Source: Erythrobacter sp. EC-HK427
Lineage (GTDB): Bacteria > Pseudomonadota > Alphaproteobacteria > Sphingomonadales > Sphingomonadaceae
Direction: 5' to 3'
NCBI RefSeq assembly: GCF_902498745.1
Contig: NZ_LR701479.1
Location: 2,683,060 to 2,747,059, forward strand
Length of the DNA: 64,000 bases
Made by a program: the position numbers and the translations under genes. This document shows, one piece after another, positions 46,009-56,089 of this stretch (positions within the stretch are counted from its first letter, which is position 1; each line of letters opens with the position of its first letter). A model generated the notes under the pieces. The model worked only from the letters and a program-made list of their open reading frames with translations, was not told the DNA's origin and ran no database searches.

Positions 46009-46656
46009 ATGATTCAACCGGGCGATTCCTCGCTGGAAATCCTGCGCCGTGATCCGCGCGTGCTGCACGTGCCCTCGCCCAAGGTCGAGATGGTGATCGT
46101 CCCCAACTTCCTGCCCGCCGATTTGTGCGCAGAACTGGTGCGGCTGATCGATATTGACCGCCGACCCTCCACCGTTGCCGATTACAATGGTGACGATGCA
46201 TTCCGCACCAGCGAGACTTGCGATCTCAAAGCCGAAGATCCGGCGGTGCAGGAGGTCGAGCGGCGCCTGTTTGCGCTCACCGGGATCGACGCTGCGCATG
46301 GCGAGCCTTTGCAGGGCCAGCGTTACGAAGTCGGGCAGGAATTCAAGCAGCACACCGACTGGTTCAATCCTGACGGGCCGGACTGGGAGAAATACTGCTC
46401 GGTCGCGGGCCAGCGGACCTGGACCTTCATGGCCTATCTCAACGATATTGATGCGGGCGGCGCGACGCGGTTCAAAGTTGTCGGCAAGACGGTGAAGCCG
46501 GAAACCGGCAAGCTCGTCGGGTGGAACAACCGCCTGCCCGATGGTCGCGGCAATGTCAGCACGCTCCATCATGCGATGAAAGTGCGCAAAGGCCTGAAAT
46601 ACGTCATCACCAAATGGTATCGCGAGAGGCCTTGGGGTTGGGCAGAGAATGGCTGA
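46009..46656 (+). CDS. Prolyl 4-hydroxylase-like Fe(II)/2-oxoglutarate dioxygenase
   Basis: 215 aa from the ATG at 46009; the frame is open upstream, but that part has no homology-like features. Double-stranded beta-helix with iron ligands His115-x-Asp117 (QHTDWF) and His188 (LHHAMKV), and 2-oxoglutarate-binding Lys197 (GLKYVITKWYR). P4H-alpha family; the bacterial substrate is unknown. Overlaps the GFA gene by 8 bp, so co-expressed. Confidence 0.92.
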   Translation: MIQPGDSSLEILRRDPRVLHVPSPKVEMVIVPNFLPADLCAELVRLIDIDRRPSTVADYNGDDAFRTSETCDLKAEDPAVQEVERRLFALTGIDAAHGEPLQGQRYEVGQEFKQHTDWFNPDGPDWEKYCSVAGQRTWTFMAYLNDIDAGGATRFKVVGKTVKPETGKLVGWNNRLPDGRGNVSTLHHAMKVRKGLKYVITKWYRERPWGWAENG

Positions 46657-47059
46657 GCGGCGGGAGGGCGGCTGCCATTGCGGCACGGTGCGCTTTGCCT
46701 TCGCCATGCCGCAAGAGCCGCTGATCCGGCGGTGCAATTGCTCGATCTGCGCGATGAAGGGCATCGTGATGCTCGATGTGCCCAAGTGCGATGTCGAAGT
46801 AACGCAGGGGCGCGAGGCGCTCTCGACCTACACTTTCGGCTCGAGAGTGGCGAAGCATCACTTCTGCTCGCAATGCGGCATCCATGTGCTGCAAGAATTA
46901 CGCTCCGAACCGGAGAATTGCGCGGTCAGCCTCGCCTGTGTCGATGGCAGCGATGTGTATGAGATCGACGTGCCCGTGTTCAACGGCAAGCGCCACCCGG
47001 CGGATACGGGCGAGTATACGTATATCGGTGTGCTCAGGCTGGAGCGGACGGAAAGCTGA
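46649..47059 (+). CDS. GFA/CENP-V family zinc protein
   Basis: 136 aa. All zinc motifs are present: GGCHCGTVRF, RRCNCSIC and HFCSQCGIHV. The family includes glutathione-dependent formaldehyde-activating enzyme, but most members are uncharacterised. Starts inside the end of the dioxygenase gene. Confidence 0.9.
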   Translation: MAERREGGCHCGTVRFAFAMPQEPLIRRCNCSICAMKGIVMLDVPKCDVEVTQGREALSTYTFGSRVAKHHFCSQCGIHVLQELRSEPENCAVSLACVDGSDVYEIDVPVFNGKRHPADTGEYTYIGVLRLERTES

Positions 47060-47063
47060 TACG

Positions 47064-47090
47064 AAAAAGGCGGCCCCGCAGGACCGCCTC
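47064..47090 (-). terminator. Rho-independent terminator of rpmE (possibly bidirectional)
   Basis: Stem AGGCGGNCC/GG-N-CCGCCT with a CGCA loop. On the minus strand it is followed by TTTTT. It lies between the convergent GFA and rpmE genes. Confidence 0.75.
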
Positions 47091-47114
47091 TTCGTGTAGC
47101 AACTGAAACGCCGC

Positions 47115-47342
47115 TTACTGCTTCTTGAGCGACAGACCGCCGAAACGCTGGTTGAACTTCGCCACGCGGCCACCGTCCTGAATACGCTGCGGACCGCCCG
47201 TCCATGCCGGGTGGCTGGTCGGATCGATTTCGAGGTTCATGGTGTCGCCTTCCTTGCCCCACGTCGTGCGGGTCTGGAATTCGGTGCCATCGGTCATCTT
47301 GACCGTGATCATGTGGTAATCGGGATGCGTATCGGCCTTCAT
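47115..47342 (-). CDS. rpmE: Ribosomal protein bL31
   Basis: 75 aa from the ATG at 47342, preceded by AGAAGGAC; a longer frame extends upstream through an intergenic repeat and is not real. [12 protein letters not shown] and the [13 protein letters not shown]-terminus are typical of the zinc-independent (C-minus) form: the CxxC pair is absent. Downstream of fabZ in the envelope cluster. Confidence 0.96.
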   Translation of the reverse strand: MKADTHPDYHMITVKMTDGTEFQTRTTWGKEGDTMNLEIDPTSHPAWTGGPQRIQDGGRVAKFNQRFGGLSLKKQ

Positions 47343-47444
47343 GGCGGTAGTCCTTCTGAGCAATTGCCCGGTTCCGACCGGACGTGCTGTTATCTGGGAA
47401 GCGGCGCGGTTAGCGACGTTCAACAAGTTTTGCAACCTTAGTTT

Positions 47445-47530
47445 CGTCATTGCGAGCGAAGCGAGGGAATCCAGAGTGACTCGCGGAACGCTCTGGATTG
47501 CCACGGCGACTGCGTCGCCTCGCAATGACG
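47445..47530. repeat. Dispersed palindromic repeat (CGTCATTGCGAG type)
   Basis: Begins CGTCATTGCGAG and ends CTCGCAATGACG with an inner ATCCAGAG/CTCTGGAT pair, so it folds into one long hairpin. It sits between rpmE and fabZ. Related sequences occur between genes in many proteobacteria. Confidence 0.75.
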
Positions 47531-47532
47531 GG

Positions 47533-47997
47533 TTAAGCAGGTGGATCAGCGATCATTGCGGTGAAGTTGACTTCACACGTCACTTTGCCATCCACGCTCG
47601 CCTTGCCTTCGAACTTGCAAATTTTCGAACGCTGCTGCGTGAAACTCACATCCAGCTTGAGCAGACACCCCGGTTCCACCGGCGCGCGGAACTTTGCGTT
47701 CTCGATCGCCATGAAATAGACGAGCTTGCCGCTATCGGCCAACTCCAGCGTCTCGATGCCGAGAATGCCCGCCGCCTGCGCCAAAGCTTCGATCTGCAAC
47801 ACGCCCGGCATGATCGGGCGGCCGGGGAAATGGCCCTGGAAAAAGCCTTCGTTGAACGTCACCGCCTTGATCGCGCTGATCCGCTCGCACTTGACGATCT
47901 CCGTCACACGATCGACCAGCAGCATCGGATAGCGATGCGGCAGGGCCTTGAGGATGCGCGGAATGTCGTACACTTCACTCACTGGCGTCTCGCTCAT
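47533..47997 (-). CDS. fabZ: 3-hydroxyacyl-ACP dehydratase FabZ
   Basis: 154 aa hot-dog fold. Catalytic His56 in [19 protein letters not shown] and Glu70. Dehydrates 3-hydroxyacyl-ACPs. Directly follows skp; lpxD and lpxA, the usual E. coli neighbours, are absent here. Confidence 0.96.
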   Translation of the reverse strand: MSETPVSEVYDIPRILKALPHRYPMLLVDRVTEIVKCERISAIKAVTFNEGFFQGHFPGRPIMPGVLQIEALAQAAGILGIETLELADSGKLVYFMAIENAKFRAPVEPGCLLKLDVSFTQQRSKICKFEGKASVDGKVTCEVNFTAMIADPPA

Positions 47998-48024
47998 CAG
48001 CCCTGCCCCTTCACGCTTCGCCGA

Positions 48025-48723
48025 TTAACGGCCCGAAGCGGCAGGCTCTTGCTGTGCAGCGGCGGCGGCCTGCTGCTGCTGTTGCAGCGCAACGAAGGTC
48101 AGCAATTGCTGCACCTGCTGGAACAGCTGGATCGAGGCTTCGCTCGGCTGGAAATCGGCAGGCGGAATGATGTTCACGGCGGGCACCAGCGCGTTCAACG
48201 CATCAACCACAGGGCCGGTGATGTCCGAACCTTCGGCCTGATAGACCACCGTGCCCGGATCGAGAATGAACTGCACGTTGCGCGCGGTAATCACCTGCTG
48301 CACGGCGGGCGAATATTGCTGCGCCACCTGCTGCACCACATACACGCGGGCAAGGTTGATCGGCTGCTGCAGGGTCGCAATTTCCTGATCGATCGTCTGG
48401 ATCTGCAACACCGTTGCGTTGTTCGGATCCTGCATCGCCGCGGCTTCGTTATCATCGAGCGCGCCGTTCGAGTTGAAATCGAACGATTGCATCAGCTGCT
48501 GACGGGTCTGCTGGCGCTCCGAGATCGTCTGGCGCTGCGTCGCATATTGCTGGCCGATCTGCTGATAGGCGGTCTGCAACGCATTGGAGCTGGCAACGGC
48601 AGCGGGAAGATCGACGGTAGCGATACCGTTCACCTGCGCAGCGGCGGTGACAGACATTTGCGGTGCCGCCATGGCACCAGCGAACAGCGCAGCGCCAAGC
48701 GCCTGCTTGAAAAGAGTATTCAT
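48025..48723 (-). CDS. skp: Skp/OmpH-family periplasmic chaperone with an EF-hand loop
   Basis: 232 aa with a signal peptide (about 1-29). The body is helical and Gln-rich like Skp/OmpH. Inserted at 82-93 is DFNSNGALDDNE, a 12-residue canonical EF-hand calcium loop (Asp1, Asn3, Asn5, Gly6, Glu12). The tail is Gln/Ala-rich. Holds unfolded outer-membrane proteins for BamA. The start overlaps the bamA stop (TGATG). Confidence 0.88.
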   Translation of the reverse strand: MNTLFKQALGAALFAGAMAAPQMSVTAAAQVNGIATVDLPAAVASSNALQTAYQQIGQQYATQRQTISERQQTRQQLMQSFDFNSNGALDDNEAAAMQDPNNATVLQIQTIDQEIATLQQPINLARVYVVQQVAQQYSPAVQQVITARNVQFILDPGTVVYQAEGSDITGPVVDALNALVPAVNIIPPADFQPSEASIQLFQQVQQLLTFVALQQQQQAAAAAQQEPAASGR

Positions 48724-51401
48724 CAGAATTGCGTTCCTACGTTGAAGGAGAAGAGTTTCACTTCATCGCCGCGCTGACTCAGGATGTCAGTGGCGATGTC
48801 GATCCGGAACGGACCGAAGGGGGAATTCCAGTTCACCCCGATACCCGCGGTGATACGCGGCGTGGCGGAGTCGCCCACGAATTCCTCGACAAAGGGCGGC
48901 AGGGTCTGGCCCGCAGCCTGGTTGTTGGAGCCATCGGGCGCAAGCGGGCTTGGCACCAGGATCGAGCCGGTGATGTTGCCGCCATCGTCACGGATGAATT
49001 GCTGGAAGAGCGGGTTGCCGTCACTGTCGCGCTGCGGGATGAACAGGCCATCGGGCAAGGGGCTGATGGTGAGCTGCGGGGTCTCGACATTGAACACCGA
49101 TCCGACATCGACGAAGATAGACGGACGCAGGCCCAGCTCACGCGCACCTGCACCAAGCGGAATTTCGATTTCCGCACGGGCGAGGTAATAGGCATTGCCG
49201 CCCAGTGCATCGTCGGTGTTGCGTTCGTCATCCAGCGGCAGCAGATCGGCTTCGGACAAGCCTTCTACGCCATCGCTTTCGATGTAGAAGCGCCGCACCA
49301 CGCGCGGGCCAACGCCGCGAATGTCGAACCCGCGGAACTGGCCTTCGCCAAGGAAGAAGCGGTCGGTCAGCAACACACCTTCATCGCCCCAGCCATAGAT
49401 ATAGCCGCCTTCGAGCGAGAGCGAACCTATAAAGCCGCTGCCAAGGTTGAAATAGCGCGCCGCGTTTATGCGGGCGCGGCCATATTGCGTATCGCCGCCC
49501 AGTCCCGCGAAATCGAGCGACAGGCTCGCCGCGGTGCCGCCAGTCGGACGCAGGCGGCTGTTCAGCGTGTTGTAGGAGAAGGACGCGCTGAGGATCGACT
49601 GCAACCGGTCACCAATCGCATCGCACAGGAAGCGCCCCGCCAGCAGCGGTTCGCACTGCGACGTGCCGTCACCGTCGAAGTCCGCGAAGAACTGCGATTC
49701 ATCGAGCGACACTTCCTGATAGTTGAGCGTATAGCGGCCCAGGAAGCTGATATATTCGGTGAGCGGAACGCCGGTGCGGATGTTGAAACCGGTGGTCGTC
49801 TGTTCAAACGTCGCACGGTCGCGGTCGAAGAAGCCGTTGTTGAAATCCTGCCGGAACACGTCAACGCCGACGGCAATATCGCGGTCGAACAGCTTGGGTT
49901 CGGTGAAGCTGATATTGCCCGAACGCGAGAAACGCGACCAGTTGACGCCAAGGCCCACCGTCTGCCCGCGCCCGCGGAAGTTGTTCTGCCGCACCGAGCC
50001 ATTGAAGATAAAGCTTTCGAGCGAGGAGAAACCGGCAGACAGCGAAAGCTCACCGGTCGGTTCTTCCTGCACGTTGGCTTGCAGGATGATGCGGCCTTCG
50101 GCGCTGCCTTCCACCTGCTCGACTTCGAAATTCTCCTGGAAATAGCCCAGCGAATTGATGCGCGCGGTGGAGCGGCGCACTTGCAGGCTGGAGAAAGCGT
50201 CGCCTTCCGCAATGCGGAATTCGCGGCGGATCACCTTGTCCTGCGTCAGCGTGTTGCCGTTGATCTCGATCGCTTCGATATAGGCGCGCGGCGCGTCGGC
50301 GACGGTGAAGGTCACGTCCATCGTGCGTTCTTCGGCGTTGCGGACAATGCGCGGTCGCACCTGCGCAAAGGCATAGCCGAAGGCACCGGCGGTTTCGGTC
50401 AGGCCTTCCTCGATTTCGTCGATTTCTTCGGTGTTGTACCAGTCACCGGTCTGGATGGTCAGCTGGCTCGTCAGCGCCTCGCTGGAGAAATCGCGCAGCT
50501 GGCTGACAACTTCGATGTCGCCATATTGATACCGCTCGCCCTCTTCCACCACATAGGTGATGATGAAGTCGCGGCGGTCCGGCGTCAGCTCGGCGACGGC
50601 GGAGACGATGCGGAAATCGACATAGCCCTGGCTGAGATAGAACTGGCGCAGCAATTGCTGGTCATACGCCATGCGGTCCGGATCGTAGCTGGTGTTCGAG
50701 CTGAAGAAGGCGAACAGGCTGTCTTCGCGGGTGATCATTTCGCCGCGCAGGCGCGAATCGGAGAACACTTCGTTCCCGATAATGTTGATCTGGCGAACCT
50801 TCGATTTCGGCCCTTCGGTGATTTCGAAGATCAGATCGACGCGGTTCTGGTCCAGCATGACCATTTGCGGCTCCACCGTCGCGGCGAAGCGGCCCTGCCG
50901 CTTGTAGAGCTCGATAATCCGCTCGACATCGGCGCGCACGCGGCTGCGGGTGAAGATCTGGCGCGGGGCAAGGTTGATTTCCGGATAGATTTCATCCGAT
51001 TCAATCCGGTTGTTGCCTTCCAGAATGATGCGGTTGATAATCGGGTTTTCCTCGATATCGATCTGCATCACGCCGGTGCCGCGATCAAAGCTGATCGCGA
51101 AATCGGCGAACAGCTCGGTCGTGGCGAGTTCGATCAGCGCGCGGTCAGCCGCAGCGGCGCTGTAAGCATCGCCCGGTCGCAGCGAAATGTAGGAAACGAT
51201 CGTTTCCGGCTCCAGCCGCTGCGCGCCGCGCACGGTGATCGCGCGGATGATATCTTCCTGCACCTGCACCACCGGCACGGCTTCGGCTGGCGGAGCCGCA
51301 TCCTGTGCCAGGGCCACGTTTGGCAAACCCGCCAAAGTGGTGCAGCCGAGCAGAGCGGCCGCGTAATGCGATGCAGTTATTGTCCGTGCTTTGGAACCCA
51401 T
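48723..51401 (-). CDS. bamA: Outer-membrane assembly protein BamA
   Basis: 892 aa: signal peptide (to about 33, VALAQ), five POTRA domains (about 50-470; IRAITVRGAQRLEPETI opens the first, IEINGNTLTQDKVIRREF the fifth) and the 16-strand barrel to a terminal aromatic residue (FNVGTQF). Essential insertase of the outer membrane. Lies between rseP and skp. The long frame on the other strand is shadow. Confidence 0.97.
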   Translation of the reverse strand: MGSKARTITASHYAAALLGCTTLAGLPNVALAQDAAPPAEAVPVVQVQEDIIRAITVRGAQRLEPETIVSYISLRPGDAYSAAAADRALIELATTELFADFAISFDRGTGVMQIDIEENPIINRIILEGNNRIESDEIYPEINLAPRQIFTRSRVRADVERIIELYKRQGRFAATVEPQMVMLDQNRVDLIFEITEGPKSKVRQINIIGNEVFSDSRLRGEMITREDSLFAFFSSNTSYDPDRMAYDQQLLRQFYLSQGYVDFRIVSAVAELTPDRRDFIITYVVEEGERYQYGDIEVVSQLRDFSSEALTSQLTIQTGDWYNTEEIDEIEEGLTETAGAFGYAFAQVRPRIVRNAEERTMDVTFTVADAPRAYIEAIEINGNTLTQDKVIRREFRIAEGDAFSSLQVRRSTARINSLGYFQENFEVEQVEGSAEGRIILQANVQEEPTGELSLSAGFSSLESFIFNGSVRQNNFRGRGQTVGLGVNWSRFSRSGNISFTEPKLFDRDIAVGVDVFRQDFNNGFFDRDRATFEQTTTGFNIRTGVPLTEYISFLGRYTLNYQEVSLDESQFFADFDGDGTSQCEPLLAGRFLCDAIGDRLQSILSASFSYNTLNSRLRPTGGTAASLSLDFAGLGGDTQYGRARINAARYFNLGSGFIGSLSLEGGYIYGWGDEGVLLTDRFFLGEGQFRGFDIRGVGPRVVRRFYIESDGVEGLSEADLLPLDDERNTDDALGGNAYYLARAEIEIPLGAGARELGLRPSIFVDVGSVFNVETPQLTISPLPDGLFIPQRDSDGNPLFQQFIRDDGGNITGSILVPSPLAPDGSNNQAAGQTLPPFVEEFVGDSATPRITAGIGVNWNSPFGPFRIDIATDILSQRGDEVKLFSFNVGTQF

Positions 51402-51599
51402 TATCCGTCCACTCTAGTCGACACCAGCGCCCCAAAGTCCAGCCCGGCAGGCCCAACCCCTATGGGCCACAATCCGGCCAAATGCTTCAAGGCCGTTTGA
51501 CGCGAAGTGCGCCCTTGCCCGATGCCCGCATGGCAATCAAGCGACCTTGCCGTATTTGGCCCCGATTTCGCGCTGAAATGCCTCTTTCCTCATTCGTGC

Positions 51600-52718
51600 C
51601 TAGCTGCCGAAGAACGGCAGTTTGGCAATATCGATCACCGTCACGAACAGCATCAGTGCAAGCACTGTAGCGATGCCGACGCGATAGGCCCATTCCATGC
51701 TGCGGGCGCTGGCTGGCTTCCGGCGGATCGCTTCGACCGCGTAGAAAGCCAGATGTCCACCGTCCAATGCGGGGATTGGCAGCAGGTTAATGAATGCCAA
51801 ATTAAGCGAGATGAGCGCGGCGAAGGTCACGAAGGGCAGCCAGCCAAGGCTCAACTGCTCGCCCGAGACCTTGGCGATGGTGATCGGCCCGCCCAGCTCT
51901 TGCACACTGCGCTTGCCTGAGAGAATTTGTCCGATACCAGTCACAATAATATCGACCGTGCCGACGCTCGCATCCACAGCAAGGTTCAAGGACTCGACGG
52001 GGCCGACCTCTCGATATTCCTCTTCGCTCCGTCCCGGATAAATGCCAATTACCCCATAAACCGCCTTGTTGCCAAAGTCGTCCGTTCGCTCATCCGCTTG
52101 CGTGATGATTGCTACGGTCACCTCTTCACCGTCGCGATCAACCGTTATGTCCAGCTCGGTGTTCGGGTAGGGAGCAATCTCCATGATCAGTTCGCGGACC
52201 GATCGAACTGTCTCTCCTTCGACAGCAACAACCCTATCGCCCTCTCGCAAACCAGCGGCTTGCGCGGGAGACTCTTCTGAAAAACCCGCAATCACATTTT
52301 CCTGTGATGCATCGCTTGGAACAGGCTCTCCAAGCACCATGAAAAACGCCGCAAAAATGCTGACCGCAATCAGGATATTCGCAAACGGCCCGGCAGCGAC
52401 GATCAGGGCCTTTTGCCACAGCGGCTTCGAATGGAAATCATCGGGCTGCGGCGGATGTTCGGGATCGGGCACGCTGGCGGGGTTCATATCGCCTTTGAAC
52501 TGGACATAGCCGCCAATCGGAATCGCCGAGAGCTTCCAGCGGGTGCCGCGCTTGTCGGTAAAGCCCGCCAATTCCTTGCCAAAGCCGACCGAAAACGCCT
52601 CTGCCCCGACGCCGAAAAAGCGCCCGACCAGATAGTGCCCCAGCTCGTGCAGGGTCACCAATGGCCCGAGCACCAGCAGAAACGCCAGCGGGTAAATCCA
52701 CAAAGGAACGGACTGCAT
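51600..52718 (-). CDS. rseP: Site-2 intramembrane metalloprotease RseP
   Basis: 372 aa from the ATG at 52718 (MQSVPLWIYP), 7 bases below the dxr stop; a TTG 5 codons upstream overlaps dxr and is less likely. Zinc motif HELGH (24-28) in the first helix, one PDZ domain (about 125-200), and the LDGGH aspartate in a late helix. Cleaves anti-sigma factors in envelope stress. E. coli RseP has two PDZ domains; alphaproteobacterial forms often have one. Confidence 0.95.
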   Translation of the reverse strand: MQSVPLWIYPLAFLLVLGPLVTLHELGHYLVGRFFGVGAEAFSVGFGKELAGFTDKRGTRWKLSAIPIGGYVQFKGDMNPASVPDPEHPPQPDDFHSKPLWQKALIVAAGPFANILIAVSIFAAFFMVLGEPVPSDASQENVIAGFSEESPAQAAGLREGDRVVAVEGETVRSVRELIMEIAPYPNTELDITVDRDGEEVTVAIITQADERTDDFGNKAVYGVIGIYPGRSEEEYREVGPVESLNLAVDASVGTVDIIVTGIGQILSGKRSVQELGGPITIAKVSGEQLSLGWLPFVTFAALISLNLAFINLLPIPALDGGHLAFYAVEAIRRKPASARSMEWAYRVGIATVLALMLFVTVIDIAKLPFFGS

Positions 52719-52725
52719 ATCCAAT

Positions 52726-53880
52726 TCAGGCAAGCTCCATCATTGCGCCCGCGTGCACCCGCGCCTCAGCATCGACGGCGAGCACGTCGTCGAGCGATTG
52801 CGGTGCGGTTGGCGCGTAGTGTTCGAGAGTTCTCGCAACAATTGCCGAAATTTGCGTGAACCTGATCTGACCGGCAAGGAAAGCAGCCACCGCCACCTCG
52901 TTCGCGGCATTGAGCACGGCAGGCGCCGCCCCGCCCGTATGGGCGGCCTCGCGCGCCAGTTTGGTGGCGGGGAAACGCTCCTCATCGGGCGCGAAAAAGG
53001 TCAGCTCGCCAATCGCGGGCAGATCGAGCGGCTTGCACGCGGTATCCATCCGCCGCGGCCAGGCGAGCGCGGAGGCGATGGGCACGCGCATATCGCTCGG
53101 CCCCAATTGCGCCAGCGTGGAGCCGTCGCGATATTCCACCATCGAGTGGATCACGCTTTGCGGGTGCACCACGATGCGCAGCCGATCCAGCCCAACGGGG
53201 AAGAGGTGGAACGCCTCGATAAATTCGAGCCCCTTGTTGAACATCGTCGCGCTATCGACGCTGATCTTCGCACCCATCGACCAGTTGGGATGCGCGACCG
53301 CCTGTGCGGGTGTCACCGCGTCCAGCTCGGCGAGCGTTTTGGTGCGCAGCGGCCCACCGCTCGCAGTGAGGGTGATCCAGCGCACATCCTCCAGATCATT
53401 GCCCTGCAAGCACTGGAAGATGGCGTTGTGCTCGCTATCGACCGGTAGCAGCGTGGCGCCATATTGGGCGACCTTCGCCGTCATCACATGGCCCGCTGAT
53501 ACCAGCGATTCCTTGTTGGCGAGCGCCACGGTGCGGCCCTGCTCGATCGCCGCCATGGTGGGCGCAAGGCCCGCGCAGCCGACAATCGCGGCGACGGTTA
53601 GGTCAGCCGGGCGGCGGGCGGCGTCGCACAGCGCCTGCTCCCCGCCCGCCGCCTCGATTGCGGTGCCAGAGAGATGCGCGCGCAGTTCGGGCAGGCATCC
53701 CTCGTCGCCGACGACGGCGATCTCCGCGTCGAATTCCTTGGCGAGCGCCGCCAGCTTCTCTGCCGAGCAATTCGCGCTCAGCGCCACCACGTTCCAATTG
53801 GCGCGGTCGCCCCGGATCAGGTCGAGCGTCGAATCGCCGATGGAGCCGGTTGCTCCGAAGATGGAAATGCTGCGTGTCAT
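52726..53880 (-). CDS. dxr: 1-deoxy-D-xylulose-5-phosphate reductoisomerase
   Basis: 384 aa. NADPH-binding GATGSIG at residues 9-15, LANKESLV, the PVDSEHNA metal-binding acidic motif and SGGP/NWSMG substrate loops. Second step of the MEP isoprenoid pathway. The ATG overlaps the cdsA TGA by 4 bp. The frame is open upstream inside cdsA but is not coding there. Confidence 0.97.
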   Translation of the reverse strand: MTRSISIFGATGSIGDSTLDLIRGDRANWNVVALSANCSAEKLAALAKEFDAEIAVVGDEGCLPELRAHLSGTAIEAAGGEQALCDAARRPADLTVAAIVGCAGLAPTMAAIEQGRTVALANKESLVSAGHVMTAKVAQYGATLLPVDSEHNAIFQCLQGNDLEDVRWITLTASGGPLRTKTLAELDAVTPAQAVAHPNWSMGAKISVDSATMFNKGLEFIEAFHLFPVGLDRLRIVVHPQSVIHSMVEYRDGSTLAQLGPSDMRVPIASALAWPRRMDTACKPLDLPAIGELTFFAPDEERFPATKLAREAAHTGGAAPAVLNAANEVAVAAFLAGQIRFTQISAIVARTLEHYAPTAPQSLDDVLAVDAEARVHAGAMMELA

Positions 53881-54623
53881 GCCGGATGCATCCGATACCA
53901 CAATTCCGCCGAAACTATGGCAACGGGCAGCAATCCGTCCACCCTGTCCAAAACGCCGCCATGGCCGGGGATGAGGCGGCCCGAATCTTTCAGATTGGCT
54001 TTGCGCTTGAGCCAGCTCTCCAGAAAATCCCCTGCCTGCGCCACAATCGCCAGCACCGCGCCGATGGCGAGCGCGACAAGGCCCATGAGTGAGAAGCTGC
54101 GTTCTCCCACATTGCTGTAGAAAAAGGCGAAGGACACCAGCCCCGCCGCCAGCATCCCGCCGCCCAGCCCCGCCCAGGTTTTGGACGGGCTGATGCGCGG
54201 CGCGATCTTCGGCCCGCCAATCGCGCGGCCGGAGAAATAGGCGCCGGTATCGGTCGCGATGACAACCGCGACGACGCCGAGGACGACTTCGTAGGGGAGC
54301 CCGCCCAGGCGGTATGCCGCCCAGCCGATATAGGCGGTGCCGACAAGCAGGATGACAGCGCGCGTGGCGGCATTTTTGCTGAAACGCAGCGCCATCCGCG
54401 CAAGCTCGCCCAGCCCGATGACTGCGATCAGCGCGATAAAAGCCTTCCAGACATAGCCCCCCAGCCACAACGCCGTGCCCGCCACCGCGACCATCACCAC
54501 AGCGCTCGCCAGCCGCTTGGGCAAATCGCCGGTGCGGATGGCGAAGGGGACGACGGTTATTGCCTTTTTGGCATAGCGCTTCGCCTTGTCGCGCTTGCGT
54601 TCGGGGGGGAGATCAGCAGTCAT
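53877..54623 (-). CDS. cdsA: Phosphatidate cytidylyltransferase
   Basis: 248 aa from the ATG at 54623, preceded by GGGGAGGAT. Seven or so helices; C-terminal signature SPSKTWAG and KDSGRLIPGHGGVLDRVDGLL. Makes CDP-diacylglycerol for PgsA and PssA, both in this window. Upstream in-frame codons lie in an intergenic repeat. The N-terminus is strongly basic. Confidence 0.95.
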   Translation of the reverse strand: MTADLPPERKRDKAKRYAKKAITVVPFAIRTGDLPKRLASAVVMVAVAGTALWLGGYVWKAFIALIAVIGLGELARMALRFSKNAATRAVILLVGTAYIGWAAYRLGGLPYEVVLGVVAVVIATDTGAYFSGRAIGGPKIAPRISPSKTWAGLGGGMLAAGLVSFAFFYSNVGERSFSLMGLVALAIGAVLAIVAQAGDFLESWLKRKANLKDSGRLIPGHGGVLDRVDGLLPVAIVSAELWYRMHPA

Positions 54624-54749
54624 CCCATCCTCCCCTTCCGGGGGAGGTGGCAGCCCGAAGGGCTGACGGAGGGGGCAAGGAAAAGGCGCGCGCACACCCC
54701 CTCCGACCCGCCTGCGGCGGCCCACCTCCCCCAGTGGGGGAGGATTGCA
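54624..54749. repeat. GC-rich intergenic inverted repeat between cdsA and uppS
   Basis: The pair GGGGGAGGTGG...TGACGGAGGGG and CCCCTCCGACCCGCC...CCACCTCCCCC forms a long imperfect hairpin that fills the gap. This type of mosaic repeat is frequent in sphingomonad genomes. It may delimit mRNA segments. Confidence 0.65.
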
Positions 54750-55427
<678 letters not shown>

Positions 55428-55429
55428 AG

Positions 55430-55522
55430 CCCCTCCCCTTCAGGGGAGGGGTTGGGGTGGGGGTTGTCAGGGTTGCGGCTCTTACAGGCCCCACCCCCGG
55501 CCCCTCCCCTGAAGGGGAGGGG
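55430..55522. repeat. Paired CCCCTCCCCTTCAGGGGAGGGG palindromes
   Basis: One copy at 55430-55451 and a second at 55501-55522, almost filling the frr-uppS gap. Each is a 22-base palindrome (centre TTCA or TGAA). Together they can also pair with each other. Confidence 0.75.
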
Positions 55523-55527
55523 AGTCC

Positions 55528-56085
55528 TCACTGAGTCAGGATTTCCTGTGTCTTCTTCTCCACCGCAGCATCGGTGTCGGCGACATATTTGTCGGTGAGC
55601 TTCTGCACCTCCTCTTCCAACCGCTTGCGGTCGTCTTCGGAGATTTCCTTCTTCTTCTCGTCTTCCTTCAGCGCGTCATTGGCGTCGCGGCGGACATTGC
55701 GGATGGCAATCTTTGCCTTCTCGCCATATTCGCCCGCGAGCTTGGCCAGATCGCGGCGGCGTTCCTCGTTCAGATCGGGCATCGGCAGGCGAATGGTCTG
55801 CCCGTCCACCATCGGATTGAGGCCGAGATTGGCGCGGGCAATGCCCTTTTCCACCGCAATCACATTGCCCTTGTCCCACACCTGCACGCTGAGCATCCGC
55901 GGTTCGGGCGCGGAGACGGTGGCGACTTGCGAAATCGGCATCATCGCACCGTAAACCTCGCACACCACCGGATCGAGCAGCGAGGTGTTGGCGCGGCCCG
56001 TGCGCAGGCCGCCCAGATCGCTCTTCAGGCTTTCCACCGCGCCCGCCATCCGGCGCTCTACGTCGCTCTTGTCATATTTCGGCAT
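55528..56085 (-). CDS. frr: Ribosome recycling factor
   Basis: 185 aa from the ATG giving MPKYDKSDVERRM. RTGRANTSLLDPV and the three-helix-bundle C-terminus with KKEISEDDRKRLEEEVQKLTDKY are typical. Splits post-termination ribosomes with EF-G. It starts 4 bases after the pyrH stop. Confidence 0.97.
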   Translation of the reverse strand: MPKYDKSDVERRMAGAVESLKSDLGGLRTGRANTSLLDPVVCEVYGAMMPISQVATVSAPEPRMLSVQVWDKGNVIAVEKGIARANLGLNPMVDGQTIRLPMPDLNEERRRDLAKLAGEYGEKAKIAIRNVRRDANDALKEDEKKKEISEDDRKRLEEEVQKLTDKYVADTDAAVEKKTQEILTQ

Positions 56086-56089
56086 AGTC

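Noticed and set aside
48729-51500. 923-codon plus-strand frame
   Set aside because: Exact antisense of bamA, which has all POTRA and barrel features.
52726-54468. Apparent 580-aa fusion extending dxr upstream
   Set aside because: The extra part is cdsA read in another frame; dxr has its own coupled ATG at 53880.
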